64,000 bases of DNA from Rhodovulum sp. P5 (GCF_002079305.1 NZ_CP015039.1:1695501-1759500); one strand, 5' to 3'. Positions 1 to 10,022 are shown, counted from the first letter of the stretch. Translations and numbers: made by a program. Notes: a model not told the origin generated them from the sequence alone.

Positions 1-77
1 ACGGGGAGGTCCGCGGCAAGCGCCTGCCCGCAAAGATCACCGCCCTGCCATTCCGGCCGGCCACCTACAAACGTTGA
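1..77 (+). CDS. gcvT: Aminomethyltransferase GcvT, C-terminal end only (partial)
   Basis: Reading from base 3, the frame encodes [20 protein letters not shown] followed by TYKR and a TGA at 75-77. The RGK-LPAKI-LPF ending is the usual C-terminus of the T-protein, which transfers the methylene group from lipoyl-GcvH to tetrahydrofolate. The start lies outside the window. gcvH begins 12 bases after the stop, which fits a gcvT-gcvH-gcvP operon. The call rests on about 24 residues plus context. Confidence 0.85.
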   Translation, partial: GEVRGKRLPAKITALPFRPATYKR

Positions 78-88
78 GGGATATCGAG

Positions 89-448
89 ATGAAATTCACC
101 GAAGAACATGAATGGCTGCGGGCCGAGGGCGACCTTGTCGTCGTCGGCATCACCGAACACGCCGCCGAGCAACTGGGCGATATCGTCTTCGTGGAACTGC
201 CCGAACCGGGCACGACCGTGTCCAAGGACGACGAGATCGTGGTGATCGAAAGCGTCAAAGCGGCCTCTGACATCCTCGCCCCCGTCGATGGCGAGATCGT
301 GGAGGTCAACGAGACCCTGCCCGACAACCCCGGCCGCGTGAACGAGGACCCGCTGGGCGAGGCGTGGTTCTTCAAGATGAAGATCGAGGACATGTCCGTT
401 CTCGACGATCTCATGGACGAGCCCGCCTACAAGAGCTTCATCGGGTAA
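89..448 (+). CDS. gcvH: Glycine cleavage system H protein
   Basis: This is the lipoyl carrier of the glycine cleavage complex; it shuttles the aminomethyl group between GcvP, GcvT and the lipoamide dehydrogenase. The protein is 120 residues, normal for the family. The N-terminal [10 protein letters not shown] signature is present, and the lipoylation site is Lys57 in ESVKAASD. I start at ATG 89, not at the upstream in-frame TTG at 74, because GAGGGA at 76-81 sits at ribosome-binding distance and family proteins begin at MKFTEEHEW. It is followed by gcvP after 12 bases, so the two are surely co-transcribed. Confidence 0.97.
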   Translation: MKFTEEHEWLRAEGDLVVVGITEHAAEQLGDIVFVELPEPGTTVSKDDEIVVIESVKAASDILAPVDGEIVEVNETLPDNPGRVNEDPLGEAWFFKMKIEDMSVLDDLMDEPAYKSFIG

Positions 449-460
449 CCGGATATTTGC

Positions 461-3310
461 ATGACCTACACACCCAGCACCTACCTGCCCTACGACTTTG
501 CCAACCGCCGCCATATCGGCCCCTCGCCCGAGGAAATGGTCGAGATGCTGGAGGTGCTGGGGCTGACCACCCTTGAAGGGTTGATCGACGAAACCGTGCC
601 GCAAAGCATCCGTCAGGCCGAGCCGCTGGATTACGGCAAGCCGAAGTCGGAGCGCGAGATGCTGTGGTACATGCGGCAGATCGCCAAGAAGAACAAAGCC
701 TTCACCACGATGATCGGGCAAGGGTTCTATGGCACGGTCACGCCGCCGGCGATCCAGCGCAACATCCTGGAAAACCCGGCCTGGTACACCGCCTATACCC
801 CCTATCAGCCCGAGATCAGCCAGGGTCGGCTGGAGGCGCTTTTGAACTATCAGACCATGGTCAGCGACCTGACCGGGCTGGAAATCGCGAACGCCTCGCT
901 TCTGGATGAACCCACCGCCTGTGCCGAGGCGATGACCATGGCCCAGCGCGTGGCCAAGTCGAAGGCCAAGGCCGTGTTCGTGGACCGAGATTGCCACCCG
1001 CAGAACATCGCGCTGGTCCGCACCCGGGCGGAACCCTTGGGGATCGAGGTGATCGTGGGCGACCCGTTCTCCGATCTGGAGCCGGAAAAGGTTTTCGCCG
1101 CGATCTTCCAGTATCCCGGCACCTATGGCCATATCCGCGACTTCACCGACCCGATCGCGCGGCTGCACGAAACCGACGCGCTGGGGATCGTCGTGGCCGA
1201 CCCGATGGCGCTGGTCGTGCTGAAGGAACCGGGCGCGATGGGCGCCGATATCGCCGTGGGCTCGACCCAGCGGTTCGGGGTGCCGATGGGTTATGGCGGG
1301 CCGCATGCGGCCTATATGGCCTGCCGTGGCGCCTATAAGCGGGCGATGCCGGGCCGGATCGTGGGCGTGTCCATCGACAGCCACGGGCACAAGGCGTTCC
1401 GGCTGGCGCTGCAGACGCGGGAACAGCATATCCGGCGGGAAAAGGCGACCTCGAACGTCTGTACCGCGCAGGCGCTGTTGGCGGTGATGGCCAGTTTCTA
1501 CGCGGTGTTCCACGGCCCCAAGGGGCTAAAGGCCATCGCCCAGCGCATCCACCGCAAGACCGTGCGCACCGCCCGCGGTCTGGAAGAGGCGGGCTTCACC
1601 GTCGACCCGGCAGAGTTCTTTGACACCTTCACCGTCGAGGTCGGCCCGATGCAGGGCGTGATCTACAAGGCCGCGCTGGCCGAGCGGATCAACATCCGCA
1701 AGGTGGGCGAGACCAAGCTGGGGATTTCGCTGGACGAAACCACCCGCCCCGCCAGCATCGAGGCGCTGTGGCGCGCCTTCGGCATCGACAAGAAAGACAC
1801 CGGTGGCGACCGCCAGTACCGCTTCCCCGCGGGGATGGTGCGCACGACCGACTACCTGACCCACCCGGTCTTTCACATGAACCGGGCCGAGACCGAGATG
1901 ATGCGCTATATGCGCCGGCTGGCCGACCGCGACCTTGCGCTGGATCGCGCGATGATCCCGCTGGGCTCTTGCACGATGAAGCTGAACGCCGCGGTGGAAA
2001 TGGCCCCGATCACATGGCCGGAATTTTCCAACATCCACCCGCTGGCCCCCGCCGACCAGGTGCAGGGCTATGCGCAGATGCTGGCCGATCTGTCGGCCAA
2101 GCTGTGCCTGATCACCGGCTATGACGCGATGTCGATGCAGCCCAATTCCGGCGCACAGGGGGAATATGCGGGTCTGCTGACGATCCGCGCCTATCACAAG
2201 GCCCGGGGCGAGGACGACCGGGATATCTGCCTGATCCCGACCTCGGCCCATGGCACCAACCCCGCCTCCGCCCATATGGCCGGGCTGAAGGTCGTCGCGG
2301 TCAAGGCCGCCGCCAATGGCGATATCGATCTGGAGGATTTCAGGGCCAAGGCCGAGGCCGCGGGCGACAAGCTGGCCGCCTGCATGATCACCTATCCCTC
2401 CACCCACGGGGTGTTCGAGGAAACCGTGCGCGAGGTGTGCGAGATCACCCATGCCCATGGCGGGCAGGTCTATCTGGACGGGGCGAACCTGAACGCGCTG
2501 GTGGGGCTGGTCAAACCGGGCGAGATCGGTGCCGATGTCAGCCACCTGAACCTGCACAAGACGTTCTGCATTCCCCATGGCGGCGGTGGCCCCGGCATGG
2601 GACCCATCGGGGTCAAGGCGCATCTGGCCCCCTACCTGCCCGCCGATCCGTTCAGCGGCAAGGGCGGCGCGGTCAGCGGGGCGCCCTACGGCTCGGCCTC
2701 CATCCTGCCGATCAGCTTTGCCTATGTCCTGCTGATGGGCGGCGCGGGGCTGACGCAGGCGACCAAGGTGGCGATCCTGAACGCCAATTACATCGCCAAG
2801 CGGCTGGAAGGCGCCTATAGCGTGCTTTTCAAGGGCAAGGGCGGCCGGGTGGCCCATGAATGCATCATCGACACCCGCGATTTCGTGGAAACCGCCGGCA
2901 TCACCGTCGACGACATCGCCAAGCGCCTGATCGACTGCGGCTTCCACGCCCCGACGATGAGCTGGCCGGTGGCAGGCACCCTGATGATCGAGCCGACCGA
3001 ATCCGAGACCAAGGCAGAGCTTGACCGGTTCATCACCGCGATGCTGGCGATCCGGGAGGAGATCCGGGACATCGAGGAAGGCCGGATCGAGAAAGCCAAC
3101 AACCCGCTGAAGCGCGCGCCCCACACGGTCGAGGATCTGGTGACCGACTGGGAACGCCCCTACAGCCGCGAACAGGGTTGCTTCCCGCCGGGCGCGTTCC
3201 GGGTGGACAAGTACTGGCCGCCGGTGGGGCGGGTGGACAACGCCTATGGCGACCGTCACCTCGTCTGCACCTGCCCGCCGGTGGAGGATCTGGCCGAAGC
3301 CGCGGAATAG
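461..3310 (+). CDS. gcvP: Glycine dehydrogenase (decarboxylating), P protein
   Basis: This PLP-dependent enzyme decarboxylates glycine and loads the aminomethyl group onto lipoyl-GcvH. At 949 residues it is the fused single-chain form, with both halves in one protein. The PLP lysine is Lys700 in [18 protein letters not shown]; the glycine-rich stretch after it is characteristic. The N-terminus carries the [14 protein letters not shown] motif of the family. It closes the gcvTHP operon and is followed by a hairpin terminator at 3321-3359. Confidence 0.98.
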   Translation: MTYTPSTYLPYDFANRRHIGPSPEEMVEMLEVLGLTTLEGLIDETVPQSIRQAEPLDYGKPKSEREMLWYMRQIAKKNKAFTTMIGQGFYGTVTPPAIQRNILENPAWYTAYTPYQPEISQGRLEALLNYQTMVSDLTGLEIANASLLDEPTACAEAMTMAQRVAKSKAKAVFVDRDCHPQNIALVRTRAEPLGIEVIVGDPFSDLEPEKVFAAIFQYPGTYGHIRDFTDPIARLHETDALGIVVADPMALVVLKEPGAMGADIAVGSTQRFGVPMGYGGPHAAYMACRGAYKRAMPGRIVGVSIDSHGHKAFRLALQTREQHIRREKATSNVCTAQALLAVMASFYAVFHGPKGLKAIAQRIHRKTVRTARGLEEAGFTVDPAEFFDTFTVEVGPMQGVIYKAALAERINIRKVGETKLGISLDETTRPASIEALWRAFGIDKKDTGGDRQYRFPAGMVRTTDYLTHPVFHMNRAETEMMRYMRRLADRDLALDRAMIPLGSCTMKLNAAVEMAPITWPEFSNIHPLAPADQVQGYAQMLADLSAKLCLITGYDAMSMQPNSGAQGEYAGLLTIRAYHKARGEDDRDICLIPTSAHGTNPASAHMAGLKVVAVKAAANGDIDLEDFRAKAEAAGDKLAACMITYPSTHGVFEETVREVCEITHAHGGQVYLDGANLNALVGLVKPGEIGADVSHLNLHKTFCIPHGGGGPGMGPIGVKAHLAPYLPADPFSGKGGAVSGAPYGSASILPISFAYVLLMGGAGLTQATKVAILNANYIAKRLEGAYSVLFKGKGGRVAHECIIDTRDFVETAGITVDDIAKRLIDCGFHAPTMSWPVAGTLMIEPTESETKAELDRFITAMLAIREEIRDIEEGRIEKANNPLKRAPHTVEDLVTDWERPYSREQGCFPPGAFRVDKYWPPVGRVDNAYGDRHLVCTCPPVEDLAEAAE

Positions 3311-3320
3311 TCCCGTGAGC

Positions 3321-3359
3321 GAAAGGGCCCCATCGCGTTGCGCCGATCTGGGCCCTTTC
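3321..3359 (+). terminator. Probable terminator after gcvP
   Basis: A perfect 10-bp inverted repeat (GAAAGGGCCC and GGGCCCTTTC) with a 19-base loop lies 11 bases after the gcvP stop. There is no long T-run; only TTTCCTC follows. It would separate the gcv operon from draT. Confidence 0.6.
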
Positions 3360-3382
3360 CTCCCGGCCCGGGACACCGCAAG

Positions 3383-4210
3383 ATGGCCGCGATGAAAGAT
3401 GCGGGACACAGCAGCGGGCACAGTATCCGCCATGCCACGAACCTTGTGGGGCGCTCGGCCGACTGGCTGGGCAGCACGGGGTTCAACGAAACGTCCGACC
3501 CTCTCCACATCTGGGGCGTGACCGAGATGAACCGCAGCCTCTTCGCCATGCTGGAAGGGGCCGACGACCTGACCGAGGCGGGGGAGGCGTTCCGCGCCTA
3601 CATGACGGGCATGTTCGCACCGGATCCCGAACAACAGGCAAACACCGGTAGCAAGCACTACCGCGCATCGTTCCTGCGGCTGATCCAGGGCTGGGGGTTT
3701 GACAGCAACGGGCCGGAAGGCGCCGTTCTGAAAGGGTGGGTCGAAAGCCGGTTTGGCGTCTGCCCCTCCTACCACAAGGACATCATCGACGGCCCCGCGG
3801 GCCCGGCCTGGACAGGCTATGTCGAGGAAAAGATGTCCAGCCGCTTCCACAACAACGCGATCTGGGTGCAACTGGATTTGTTGTTCGAATTCTGCCAATG
3901 GGCGATCCGGCGTTTCGCCTTTCCCGGCCAGACCCATCTGACCCTTTATCGCGGGGTCAACGATGTCGACCGGCACCGGATCGTGGAACGGACCGGCCGG
4001 CGCGCGGCGGTGATCCGGCTGAACAATCTGGTTTCCTTTTCGGCCGACCGCGACGTTGCGGGCTGTTTCGGCGACCGGATCCTGACGACGCGGGTGCCGC
4101 TGGCCAAGATCGTGTTCTTCAACGGCCTGCTGCCCACGAAACTGCTGCACGGAGAGCGGGAGTTCCTTGCCATCGGGGGCGATTACAGGGTCACTATGGA
4201 CTATGTCTGA
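3383..4210 (+). CDS. draT: Dinitrogenase reductase ADP-ribosyltransferase (DraT)
   Basis: DraT transfers ADP-ribose from NAD+ to an arginine of dinitrogenase reductase (NifH) and switches it off when ammonium or darkness makes nitrogen fixation wasteful. The 275-residue product has the family N-terminal block HATNLVGRSADWLGSTGFNE and the ADP-ribosyltransferase R-S-E layout: Arg190 in LYRGVN, SFS from Ser218, and Glu258-Arg-Glu260 in GEREF. Starts at 3383 or 3392 are equally possible; the longer frame from 3338 would run through the terminator hairpin. draG follows after 12 bases. No nif gene is in the window, so the target protein cannot be inferred from context here. Confidence 0.92.
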   Translation: MAAMKDAGHSSGHSIRHATNLVGRSADWLGSTGFNETSDPLHIWGVTEMNRSLFAMLEGADDLTEAGEAFRAYMTGMFAPDPEQQANTGSKHYRASFLRLIQGWGFDSNGPEGAVLKGWVESRFGVCPSYHKDIIDGPAGPAWTGYVEEKMSSRFHNNAIWVQLDLLFEFCQWAIRRFAFPGQTHLTLYRGVNDVDRHRIVERTGRRAAVIRLNNLVSFSADRDVAGCFGDRILTTRVPLAKIVFFNGLLPTKLLHGEREFLAIGGDYRVTMDYV

Positions 4211-4222
4211 GGAGAGCGCCCC

Positions 4223-5116
4223 GTGACCCTGCCCAGCGTGCAGAACCGCGCACTTGCCGCCTATCTGGGCTTTGCAGTGGGCGATGCGCTTGGCGCCACG
4301 GTGGAGTTCCTGACCAAGGGAGAGATCGCGGCAGAATTCGGCGTGCACCGCGACATCGTGGGCGGCGGCTGGCTGAACCTCGACCGTGGGCAGGTGACCG
4401 ACGACACCCAGATGTCGCTGGCGCTGGGGCGGTCGATCCTGCGCATGGGCGGACTTGACGCCCATGATGTCTGCGAGGAATTCGCCGCGTGGCTGGACAC
4501 CAAGCCCGCCGATGTCGGCAACACCTGCCGCAGGGGCATCCGGCGGTTCGTCCGGGAAGGCACGGTCGAAGGCCGCTTTGCCGAGGGCGATGCGGGGAAC
4601 GGCGCGGCCATGCGGGTTCTGCCGGTGGCCCTTGCGACCTATGGCCAGCCGGACCGGGCAGAGGCGTGGACCCTGTCCCAAGCCCGCACCACCCATCACC
4701 ACCCGCTGTCCGACGACGCCTGTATCGCGCTGGTGCGCATGGTCCACGGGCTGTTGCAGGGGCTGGGCCCCGAGGTGGTGCAGGACGAATGCGCGGGGCT
4801 TACACAGAAGCACAAGGTCTTCGGGTTCGCGCGCTATCCGGGCCAGTGTTCGGCCTTCATCGTCGACACGATGCAGACGGTTCAGCACTTCTATCTTGGC
4901 ACCCGGGGGTTCGAGGATTGCGTCGTAGAGACCGTCAATCAGGGCGGCGATGCCGATACGACCGGGGCGCTTGCGGGCATGCTGGCGGGCGCGACCTACG
5001 GGATGGAGGCGATCCCCACCCGCTGGCTGGACGCGCTAGACAGCGACGTCTATCGCGAGGTCCGGGCACAGGTGCCGCGGCTGCTGGCCGTGCCGCAGGC
5101 CGCCGAGGCGAGTTGA
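4223..5116 (+). CDS. draG: ADP-ribosyl-[dinitrogen reductase] hydrolase (DraG)
   Basis: DraG removes the ADP-ribose that DraT puts on dinitrogenase reductase and so reactivates it. The 297-residue protein has the ADP-ribosylglycohydrolase fold signatures: GFAVGDALGATVEF near the N-terminus, the metal-binding TDDTQMSLALG block, HHHP in the middle, and GGDADTTGALAGMLAGA near the C-terminus. The start is GTG at 4223, with GGAGAG seven bases upstream. Tight spacing with draT indicates one operon. The ADP-ribosylglycohydrolase family is broad, so the DraG identity leans on the adjacent draT. Confidence 0.93.
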   Translation: MTLPSVQNRALAAYLGFAVGDALGATVEFLTKGEIAAEFGVHRDIVGGGWLNLDRGQVTDDTQMSLALGRSILRMGGLDAHDVCEEFAAWLDTKPADVGNTCRRGIRRFVREGTVEGRFAEGDAGNGAAMRVLPVALATYGQPDRAEAWTLSQARTTHHHPLSDDACIALVRMVHGLLQGLGPEVVQDECAGLTQKHKVFGFARYPGQCSAFIVDTMQTVQHFYLGTRGFEDCVVETVNQGGDADTTGALAGMLAGATYGMEAIPTRWLDALDSDVYREVRAQVPRLLAVPQAAEAS

Positions 5117-5157
5117 CCACCCGGGTTTTCTGACCCCCGGTTTTCTGACCGCGGCGG

Positions 5158-6381
5158 TTACCCTGAACGCCGGGCCATGTCGGCCTTGCGCGCAATCATC
5201 TTGGCGGCCAGTTTCGCGCTTCCGCCAAGGGTCTGGACAACCCGGCGCACTTCTCCATCCGGCAAGCGCGTCACAACGGCAACGGCGTCCGCAACCTGCT
5301 CGACGCTCATGTCACCGAAAAGCCGCACCGCATGCGGGTTGTCGGGATCCGTGCGCAGGCGGTCGAGTTCGCCGACGCTCTCTCCGAACGCCTTGCCCTT
5401 GGGGTCGCCGCTGGCGCGGAACGCCAGCGCCCCGCCGGTGTCGAGCGTCATCACCACGCCCCCCGCGACACCCTGATTGTCACCGTCGAACCCCACCGCA
5501 TCCCAGTTGGCCGTCCAGGCATGCACCCCCAGCCAGCGCTGCGCCTGCCGCCGCTCGTCTTCTGAAAACCGTGCAATGCAGCGCTTTTCCAGAGTGACGA
5601 ATTCAGTGGCGACCAGACAGGGATCAACCGTCGCCACATAACGCAGCGTGGGTGCCCCGGCGAGGTGATAGAGCCTCGCGGCGATCCGTTCGTTGCGGGC
5701 ATGGGCGGGGCTTTCCAGCTCCTTCACGTAGTACTGCCGGCCCGCCCCATCGCGATAGACGCCGCCGGGATTGCTGCCCATGCCGGGGCCGGCCTTTTCC
5801 AGCGCGGCCATGTCGAGGGGCACATCATCGGTCACCGGCCCGGTGCGGCGGACAAGCGCCAGTTGCGCGGGGGTTTCGATGGCGCCGGGGCGCGCGGCGC
5901 GCACGTCGCGGATCGCCTGCGCAGGCTCCACCCCCAGTTCGGCCAGAAGGCGCGCAGCGATCATGCCCGCCCGGCCCAGCCCGCCCCGGCAGTGAACGAC
6001 CACGTTGCCACCGCCCCGCAAAAGATCGCGGAGTTCCCGGCCCGTGCTTTGCCACGCCGCCTCGAACGCGTCGGTCGGAACGGAATAATCCCGGATCGGC
6101 AGATGCCGCCACGCCATCCCGAGCTTTTCGACCTCGGCGCCGAGGTTTGGCACCTTGAGCAAGTCAAGTTCGTCCTCTTCGACCAGTGTCAGCACAAGAT
6201 GCGCGCCCCAGTCGGCAATGGCCTCCAGATCGGTCGCCAGATCGCGCGCCCACGCCCCGGTGCTGGCCAGCGCATCGTGCTTTCCGGGGCAGAAGGTGAT
6301 GCCGATCCGCCCATGATCGGGGCTGGCCCGAACCTCTGCGATCTGAAGCGGGTGGGACTGGCTGGTTCGGGCGTTGGTCAT
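5158..6381 (-). CDS. Dual-specificity phosphatase fused to a kinase-like domain
   Basis: The 407-residue protein has two parts. Residues 12-180 form a cyclin-dependent-kinase-inhibitor-3-type dual-specificity phosphatase with the HCRGGLGRAG loop (nucleophile Cys131, Arg137) and a likely general acid Asp98. Residues 185-407 resemble an atypical (HipA/PI3K-like) kinase: a glycine-rich stretch GPGMGSNPGG at 198-207, a lysine in YYVK (Lys220), HAWTANWD at 287-294 and DTGG at 314-317. The phosphatase call is firm; the kinase part is inference from motif order. The ATG at 6379-6381 starts the protein after a long spurious upstream frame. It converges on draTG, which may or may not be functionally linked. 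Confidence 0.8.
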   Translation of the reverse strand: MTNARTSQSHPLQIAEVRASPDHGRIGITFCPGKHDALASTGAWARDLATDLEAIADWGAHLVLTLVEEDELDLLKVPNLGAEVEKLGMAWRHLPIRDYSVPTDAFEAAWQSTGRELRDLLRGGGNVVVHCRGGLGRAGMIAARLLAELGVEPAQAIRDVRAARPGAIETPAQLALVRRTGPVTDDVPLDMAALEKAGPGMGSNPGGVYRDGAGRQYYVKELESPAHARNERIAARLYHLAGAPTLRYVATVDPCLVATEFVTLEKRCIARFSEDERRQAQRWLGVHAWTANWDAVGFDGDNQGVAGGVVMTLDTGGALAFRASGDPKGKAFGESVGELDRLRTDPDNPHAVRLFGDMSVEQVADAVAVVTRLPDGEVRRVVQTLGGSAKLAAKMIARKADMARRSG

Positions 6382-6457
6382 GGGCAGGTCTCTACGGAAT
6401 GTCCTGTCACCACGCCCGATCGGGCCGCGAGGGTCAAGGGCGTGCCAGCAGGCGGTC

Positions 6458-7270
6458 TCACGGGGTGGCCTGCGCCATCGCCCCTGCCTGTCCCCAGACC
6501 TGCCAGTCCGCCGCCGACCCGCGGAAGACGTTGATGTCGACCGGCCCGTCCACACCCGTGACCTTGCCGGTGCCGGTATATTGCCAGAAGGTCCAGCGCG
6601 CGCCCGGATAGGTCTCTCGCGGGTGGCCCGCGACGGAACGCAGCCAGAACTCCGTCCCCGGCAGCCGCTCGATCCCGGTGTCGCGGGCGAAATCCACCGT
6701 GGTGTAAAGGATCGGCCGCCGCCCGTAATGCTGTTCGAGGATATCGAGGAACCGCTTGGCCTCGGCCCGGACGGTCGCACCATCCGGCCGCTTCCGGCAT
6801 GTGGGCGAATGCGGGTTCCATTCCATGTCCAGAACATGGGGCAGGCTGGTCGCGCTGCGAGGCACATTGCGGATGAACCAGCGCGCCTGCTTGTCGGCCG
6901 GGGCGCAGAAATAGAAATAGTGATAGGCCCCGCGCGGCACGCCGGCACGCCCGGCCCCGTCCCAGTGCGCCCGGAACATCGGGTCGAGCTCCTCTACCCC
7001 CTCGGTCGCCTTGATGAACGCGAAAGACACGCCAGAGGCACGGGCCCTGCGCCAGTCGATATCCCGCTGCCAGCGGGACACATCGATGCCGTGCACCGGA
7101 TAGGCCCAAGGCACCTGACCTTGCCAGTCGAACGGGTCGTGATCGGAGAACCGTGGCTGCGGCGTTGTCACGGCGCGCTGCACGCTTTCGGTCGCCTCGG
7201 GCGCGGGCGGCGGCGCCCCGCAGGACAACAGGGTCAGGGCGGACAGGGCAAGCACGGTCGGTCGCAGCAT
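6458..7270 (-). CDS. GH25 family lysozyme, predicted lipoprotein
   Basis: This is a cell-envelope muramidase. The 270-residue product begins with a lipoprotein signal (MLRPTVLALSALTLLSCG, lipobox Cys17). The glycoside hydrolase 25 core follows, with HGIDVSRWQ-DIDW, FAFIKATEG, YHYFYF and the catalytic LDMEW pair, ending in WQYTGTGKV-DINVF. The start is ATG at 7268-7270 because it gives a clean signal peptide; in-frame upstream codons do not. It lies next to a lytic transglycosylase on the same strand, so the two may serve the same wall-remodelling role. Confidence 0.92.
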   Translation of the reverse strand: MLRPTVLALSALTLLSCGAPPPAPEATESVQRAVTTPQPRFSDHDPFDWQGQVPWAYPVHGIDVSRWQRDIDWRRARASGVSFAFIKATEGVEELDPMFRAHWDGAGRAGVPRGAYHYFYFCAPADKQARWFIRNVPRSATSLPHVLDMEWNPHSPTCRKRPDGATVRAEAKRFLDILEQHYGRRPILYTTVDFARDTGIERLPGTEFWLRSVAGHPRETYPGARWTFWQYTGTGKVTGVDGPVDINVFRGSAADWQVWGQAGAMAQATP

Positions 7271-7379
7271 CGGTCTCTCGCGTTTCCGGACCGCTGAGGG
7301 CCACGGGACCATTCCGCCTGAAGGACCGCCACAAGGCAACCGATTTTACCCGGATGATCGGGAAAGACCGGTCAGCCGC

Positions 7380-8612
7380 CTATCTCAACCGTCGCAACAA
7401 CGCGAGAGACGGCTCCCCATCGACTGGCAAACCGGCGCGGGCCTGATAGGCGCGGATCGCGGTTTCAGTATTCGGCCCGATCACCCCATCCGTGCCCTGC
7501 GTGTCGAACCCAAGCGCCGTCAGCCGCCGCTGCAAATCCTTCCGGTCATCGATTGTCAAGCCCTTTGCATCGGGCGGAAAGCCCGCTTTCAACGGCGGCT
7601 TGCCGGCGATCCGGTCGGCAAGATGGCCGACGCCGATCCCGTAATTCTCGGCGTTGTTGTAGCGCAGGATGACACTGAAATTGCGGAACGCGGCAAAGGC
7701 CGGTCCTTGCCGCCCCTGCGGTATCAGGATCGCCGCCGATCCGTGGTCGGGCAAGGGCCGTCCGCTGGTGTCGGTGACGCCAAGCGCGCGCCATGACGCA
7801 ACGGCACGGGCATTGCCCCGCCCTGCAAGCGCGGTGTTGAACCCCGCGGGCAGGCGCACCTCCATCCCCCAGGGGCGCCCCTTCTGCCAGCCGGAACGTT
7901 GCAGATAGGCCGCCGTGGAGGCCAACGCGTCGGTGGGATCGTCCGACCAGATATCCCGCCGGCCATCGCCGGTGAAATCCACGGCATAAGCCTCAAACGA
8001 GGTCGGGATGAACTGGGTGTGGCCCATCGCGCCGGCCCAGCTTCCGGTCATGCGCTCGGGCGTGATGTCGCCCCGTTGCAGGATCTTCAGCGCCGCGAAC
8101 AGCTGCTTTTCGTAGAACGGACCACGCCGCCCGTCGAAGGCCAGCGTCGACAGGGCAGAGATCACGGGAATATCGCCCCGGCGTTCCCCGTACCGGCTTT
8201 CCAGCCCCCAGATCGCCGCCACGACTTCCTTGTCCACGCCATAGCGCGCCTCGATCGCGGCAAGGGTCCTGCCGTGACGACTGAGCGCGTCCCGGCCCTT
8301 GGCGATCCGTTCATCCGACGCGGCGATGGCAAGGTAGTCTTCAAGGCTGCGCGTAAACTCGGTCTGGTTACGGTCCTTTTCGACGACGTCCGGCAGGAAC
8401 CCCACGCCCCGAAAGGCCCGGTCGACCGTTGGCTGTGCAATGCCGCGCGCCAGCGCCCGCGACCGGAAGGCGGCAACCCAGGCATCGAAAGCCGGATTGG
8501 GCACGGCCCTGACCGCCGCGCGGGAGACCGTGGGCACCCCCTGCCCCCCGCCGCAGGCCGAAAGCGCCGTGGTCGCAAGCCCCAGCAGAACCGTTCGTCT
8601 GTTCGGTGTCAT
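7380..8612 (-). CDS. MltB-type lytic murein transglycosylase
   Basis: It cleaves the MurNAc-GlcNAc bond of peptidoglycan to leave 1,6-anhydro ends. The 410-residue protein starts with MTPNRRTVLLGLATTALSAC, which carries both a twin-arginine pair and a lipobox (Cys20), so it is probably exported folded and lipidated. The catalytic glutamate lies in AAIWGLESRYGERRGD, followed by the TQFIPTSF and DIWSDDPTDALASTAAYL blocks of the SLT_2 domain. The C-terminal 70 residues form a peptidoglycan-binding domain ending GVIGPNTETAIRAYQ. It is similar to MltB but carries the extra wall-binding tail. Confidence 0.93.
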   Translation of the reverse strand: MTPNRRTVLLGLATTALSACGGGQGVPTVSRAAVRAVPNPAFDAWVAAFRSRALARGIAQPTVDRAFRGVGFLPDVVEKDRNQTEFTRSLEDYLAIAASDERIAKGRDALSRHGRTLAAIEARYGVDKEVVAAIWGLESRYGERRGDIPVISALSTLAFDGRRGPFYEKQLFAALKILQRGDITPERMTGSWAGAMGHTQFIPTSFEAYAVDFTGDGRRDIWSDDPTDALASTAAYLQRSGWQKGRPWGMEVRLPAGFNTALAGRGNARAVASWRALGVTDTSGRPLPDHGSAAILIPQGRQGPAFAAFRNFSVILRYNNAENYGIGVGHLADRIAGKPPLKAGFPPDAKGLTIDDRKDLQRRLTALGFDTQGTDGVIGPNTETAIRAYQARAGLPVDGEPSLALLRRLR

Positions 8613-8717
8613 CGGCCACTCCCGTATTCGCACGCAAGATATCAGTAGCCGGGGCACACCCCCAAGGAAACCATGTCCTGGGCAGCGCAGGCGGCGCACC
8701 GCCCGCGACGACCGATA

Positions 8718-9962
8718 TCACGGCCTGCCCCGCCCCGCCGCCAAGGCGCGCAGCGCCGCCTTGTCCTCATCCAGCATCAGCGCGTTTTCGGCATGGGCAA
8801 GGGCCCGGGGAACCATCCGTTCGGCGGCGTGGACAAGCACAGGATCGCCGCTGGCGCGAAGGGTGTTCAGCGCCTGCATCAGACGCCGCGCGACCTCGAT
8901 CAAACCGGCACCGTCCCGCGCGATGGCATCGAACGCATCCTGCACCAGCGCGTCGGACCGCAAGGCCGGTGCCCAGAGCCTTGGATAGCGCACTTCGTCA
9001 TTCGCCGGGTTGCACTCGGCCAGCAGCCGTTCCAACCGGCCGATCACGTCAATGGCGGTGCCCGGGTCGTTCAACCCCGGCGACAGCGCGCGCGAGGCGA
9101 TCTCGGACAACACCAGCAGCGCGAAACGGGCATCCTGGTCGAAACTGCGAACCGATGTGATCCCGAAGGCGGCGCCGATCCCGTCTGCAACCTTGGCATC
9201 GGGCGGGAACACATAGGCCAGCGGCGCGCCCGACACCACGAAATCGCCCGGCATGACGATCACGAAGATCTCGGCCTCTGCGCTCTCGGCCGCGGACGAC
9301 AGGCCCGCCATGTCCACGAACTGCACATATCCGCCCCGCGTCGCCGCGATCGCCCGCGTCCCGTCGGGAATGGCCTCTGGGCCGGGCAAGGGGCGCGCGC
9401 CAAGGCTGGGCGCTGCAGCTTGGCGTGCCAGCGCCTTGCGCGCCCGCGCCTCGACCTGCGCGATGGTCTCATCCATGCTGCCCAGACGCGACAGGTGGTC
9501 GATCCAGCGCAGGATAGCGAGGATCACAAGGACCACCACCAGCACCGTGAAGCCGAAGACCACGACCGGCGCCGCCCCCCGGTTCAGCCCCGCACGGAAC
9601 AGGATTATCGAGACCAGCGCAAAGATGAACGCCCCCAGAAAGGTGGCCAGCACCGTTTGGGTCGTCGTGTCCTCCAGCAACAACCGGTGAGAGCGCGGGG
9701 TGACCTGCGAGGAGGCCTCCCGATGGGCCGACACCATCACGCTGAGCGAGAAGGTCGTCACCGCCAGCATCGACGACGCCAGCACGTTGAGAATGGGCAT
9801 CACCGCATCTTCCCCGATACGGTCGGACAAGCCCGACGGAATGATCGGGTCGAACAGCGTGGCCAGCAGCGCGGCAAGGATCGCAAGAAGCGCGATCAGG
9901 CTTGCCCGCACCCACAACCGGCGGGTCAGGCGCAAGAGTTGCCAGAGGCGTTTGGACAGCAT
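8718..9962 (-). CDS. DUF2254 family integral membrane protein
   Basis: The 414-residue protein has four hydrophobic helices in its first 155 residues (about 18-37, 54-78, 106-125 and 133-152), followed by a soluble C-terminal half. Blocks such as SMLAVTTFSLSVMVSAHREASSQVTPR and SPGLNDPGTAIDVIGRLERLLA are typical of DUF2254. No function is established for this family. The gene stands alone, between the transglycosylase and a small hypothetical gene on the same strand. Confidence 0.88.
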   Translation of the reverse strand: MLSKRLWQLLRLTRRLWVRASLIALLAILAALLATLFDPIIPSGLSDRIGEDAVMPILNVLASSMLAVTTFSLSVMVSAHREASSQVTPRSHRLLLEDTTTQTVLATFLGAFIFALVSIILFRAGLNRGAAPVVVFGFTVLVVVLVILAILRWIDHLSRLGSMDETIAQVEARARKALARQAAAPSLGARPLPGPEAIPDGTRAIAATRGGYVQFVDMAGLSSAAESAEAEIFVIVMPGDFVVSGAPLAYVFPPDAKVADGIGAAFGITSVRSFDQDARFALLVLSEIASRALSPGLNDPGTAIDVIGRLERLLAECNPANDEVRYPRLWAPALRSDALVQDAFDAIARDGAGLIEVARRLMQALNTLRASGDPVLVHAAERMVPRALAHAENALMLDEDKAALRALAAGRGRP

Positions 9963-10022
9963 CGGGAGACCTTCAGGCTGATTGCGCCCGACCCTAGCAC
10001 GGGCCCCGGGCCATGCCCATGC

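Noticed and set aside
1526..4888. Very long reverse-strand open frame (1120 codons) opposite gcvP and draTG
   Set aside because: It is antisense to three well-supported genes, is full of His, Arg, Gly and Gln runs typical of high-GC shadow frames, and has no recognisable domain.
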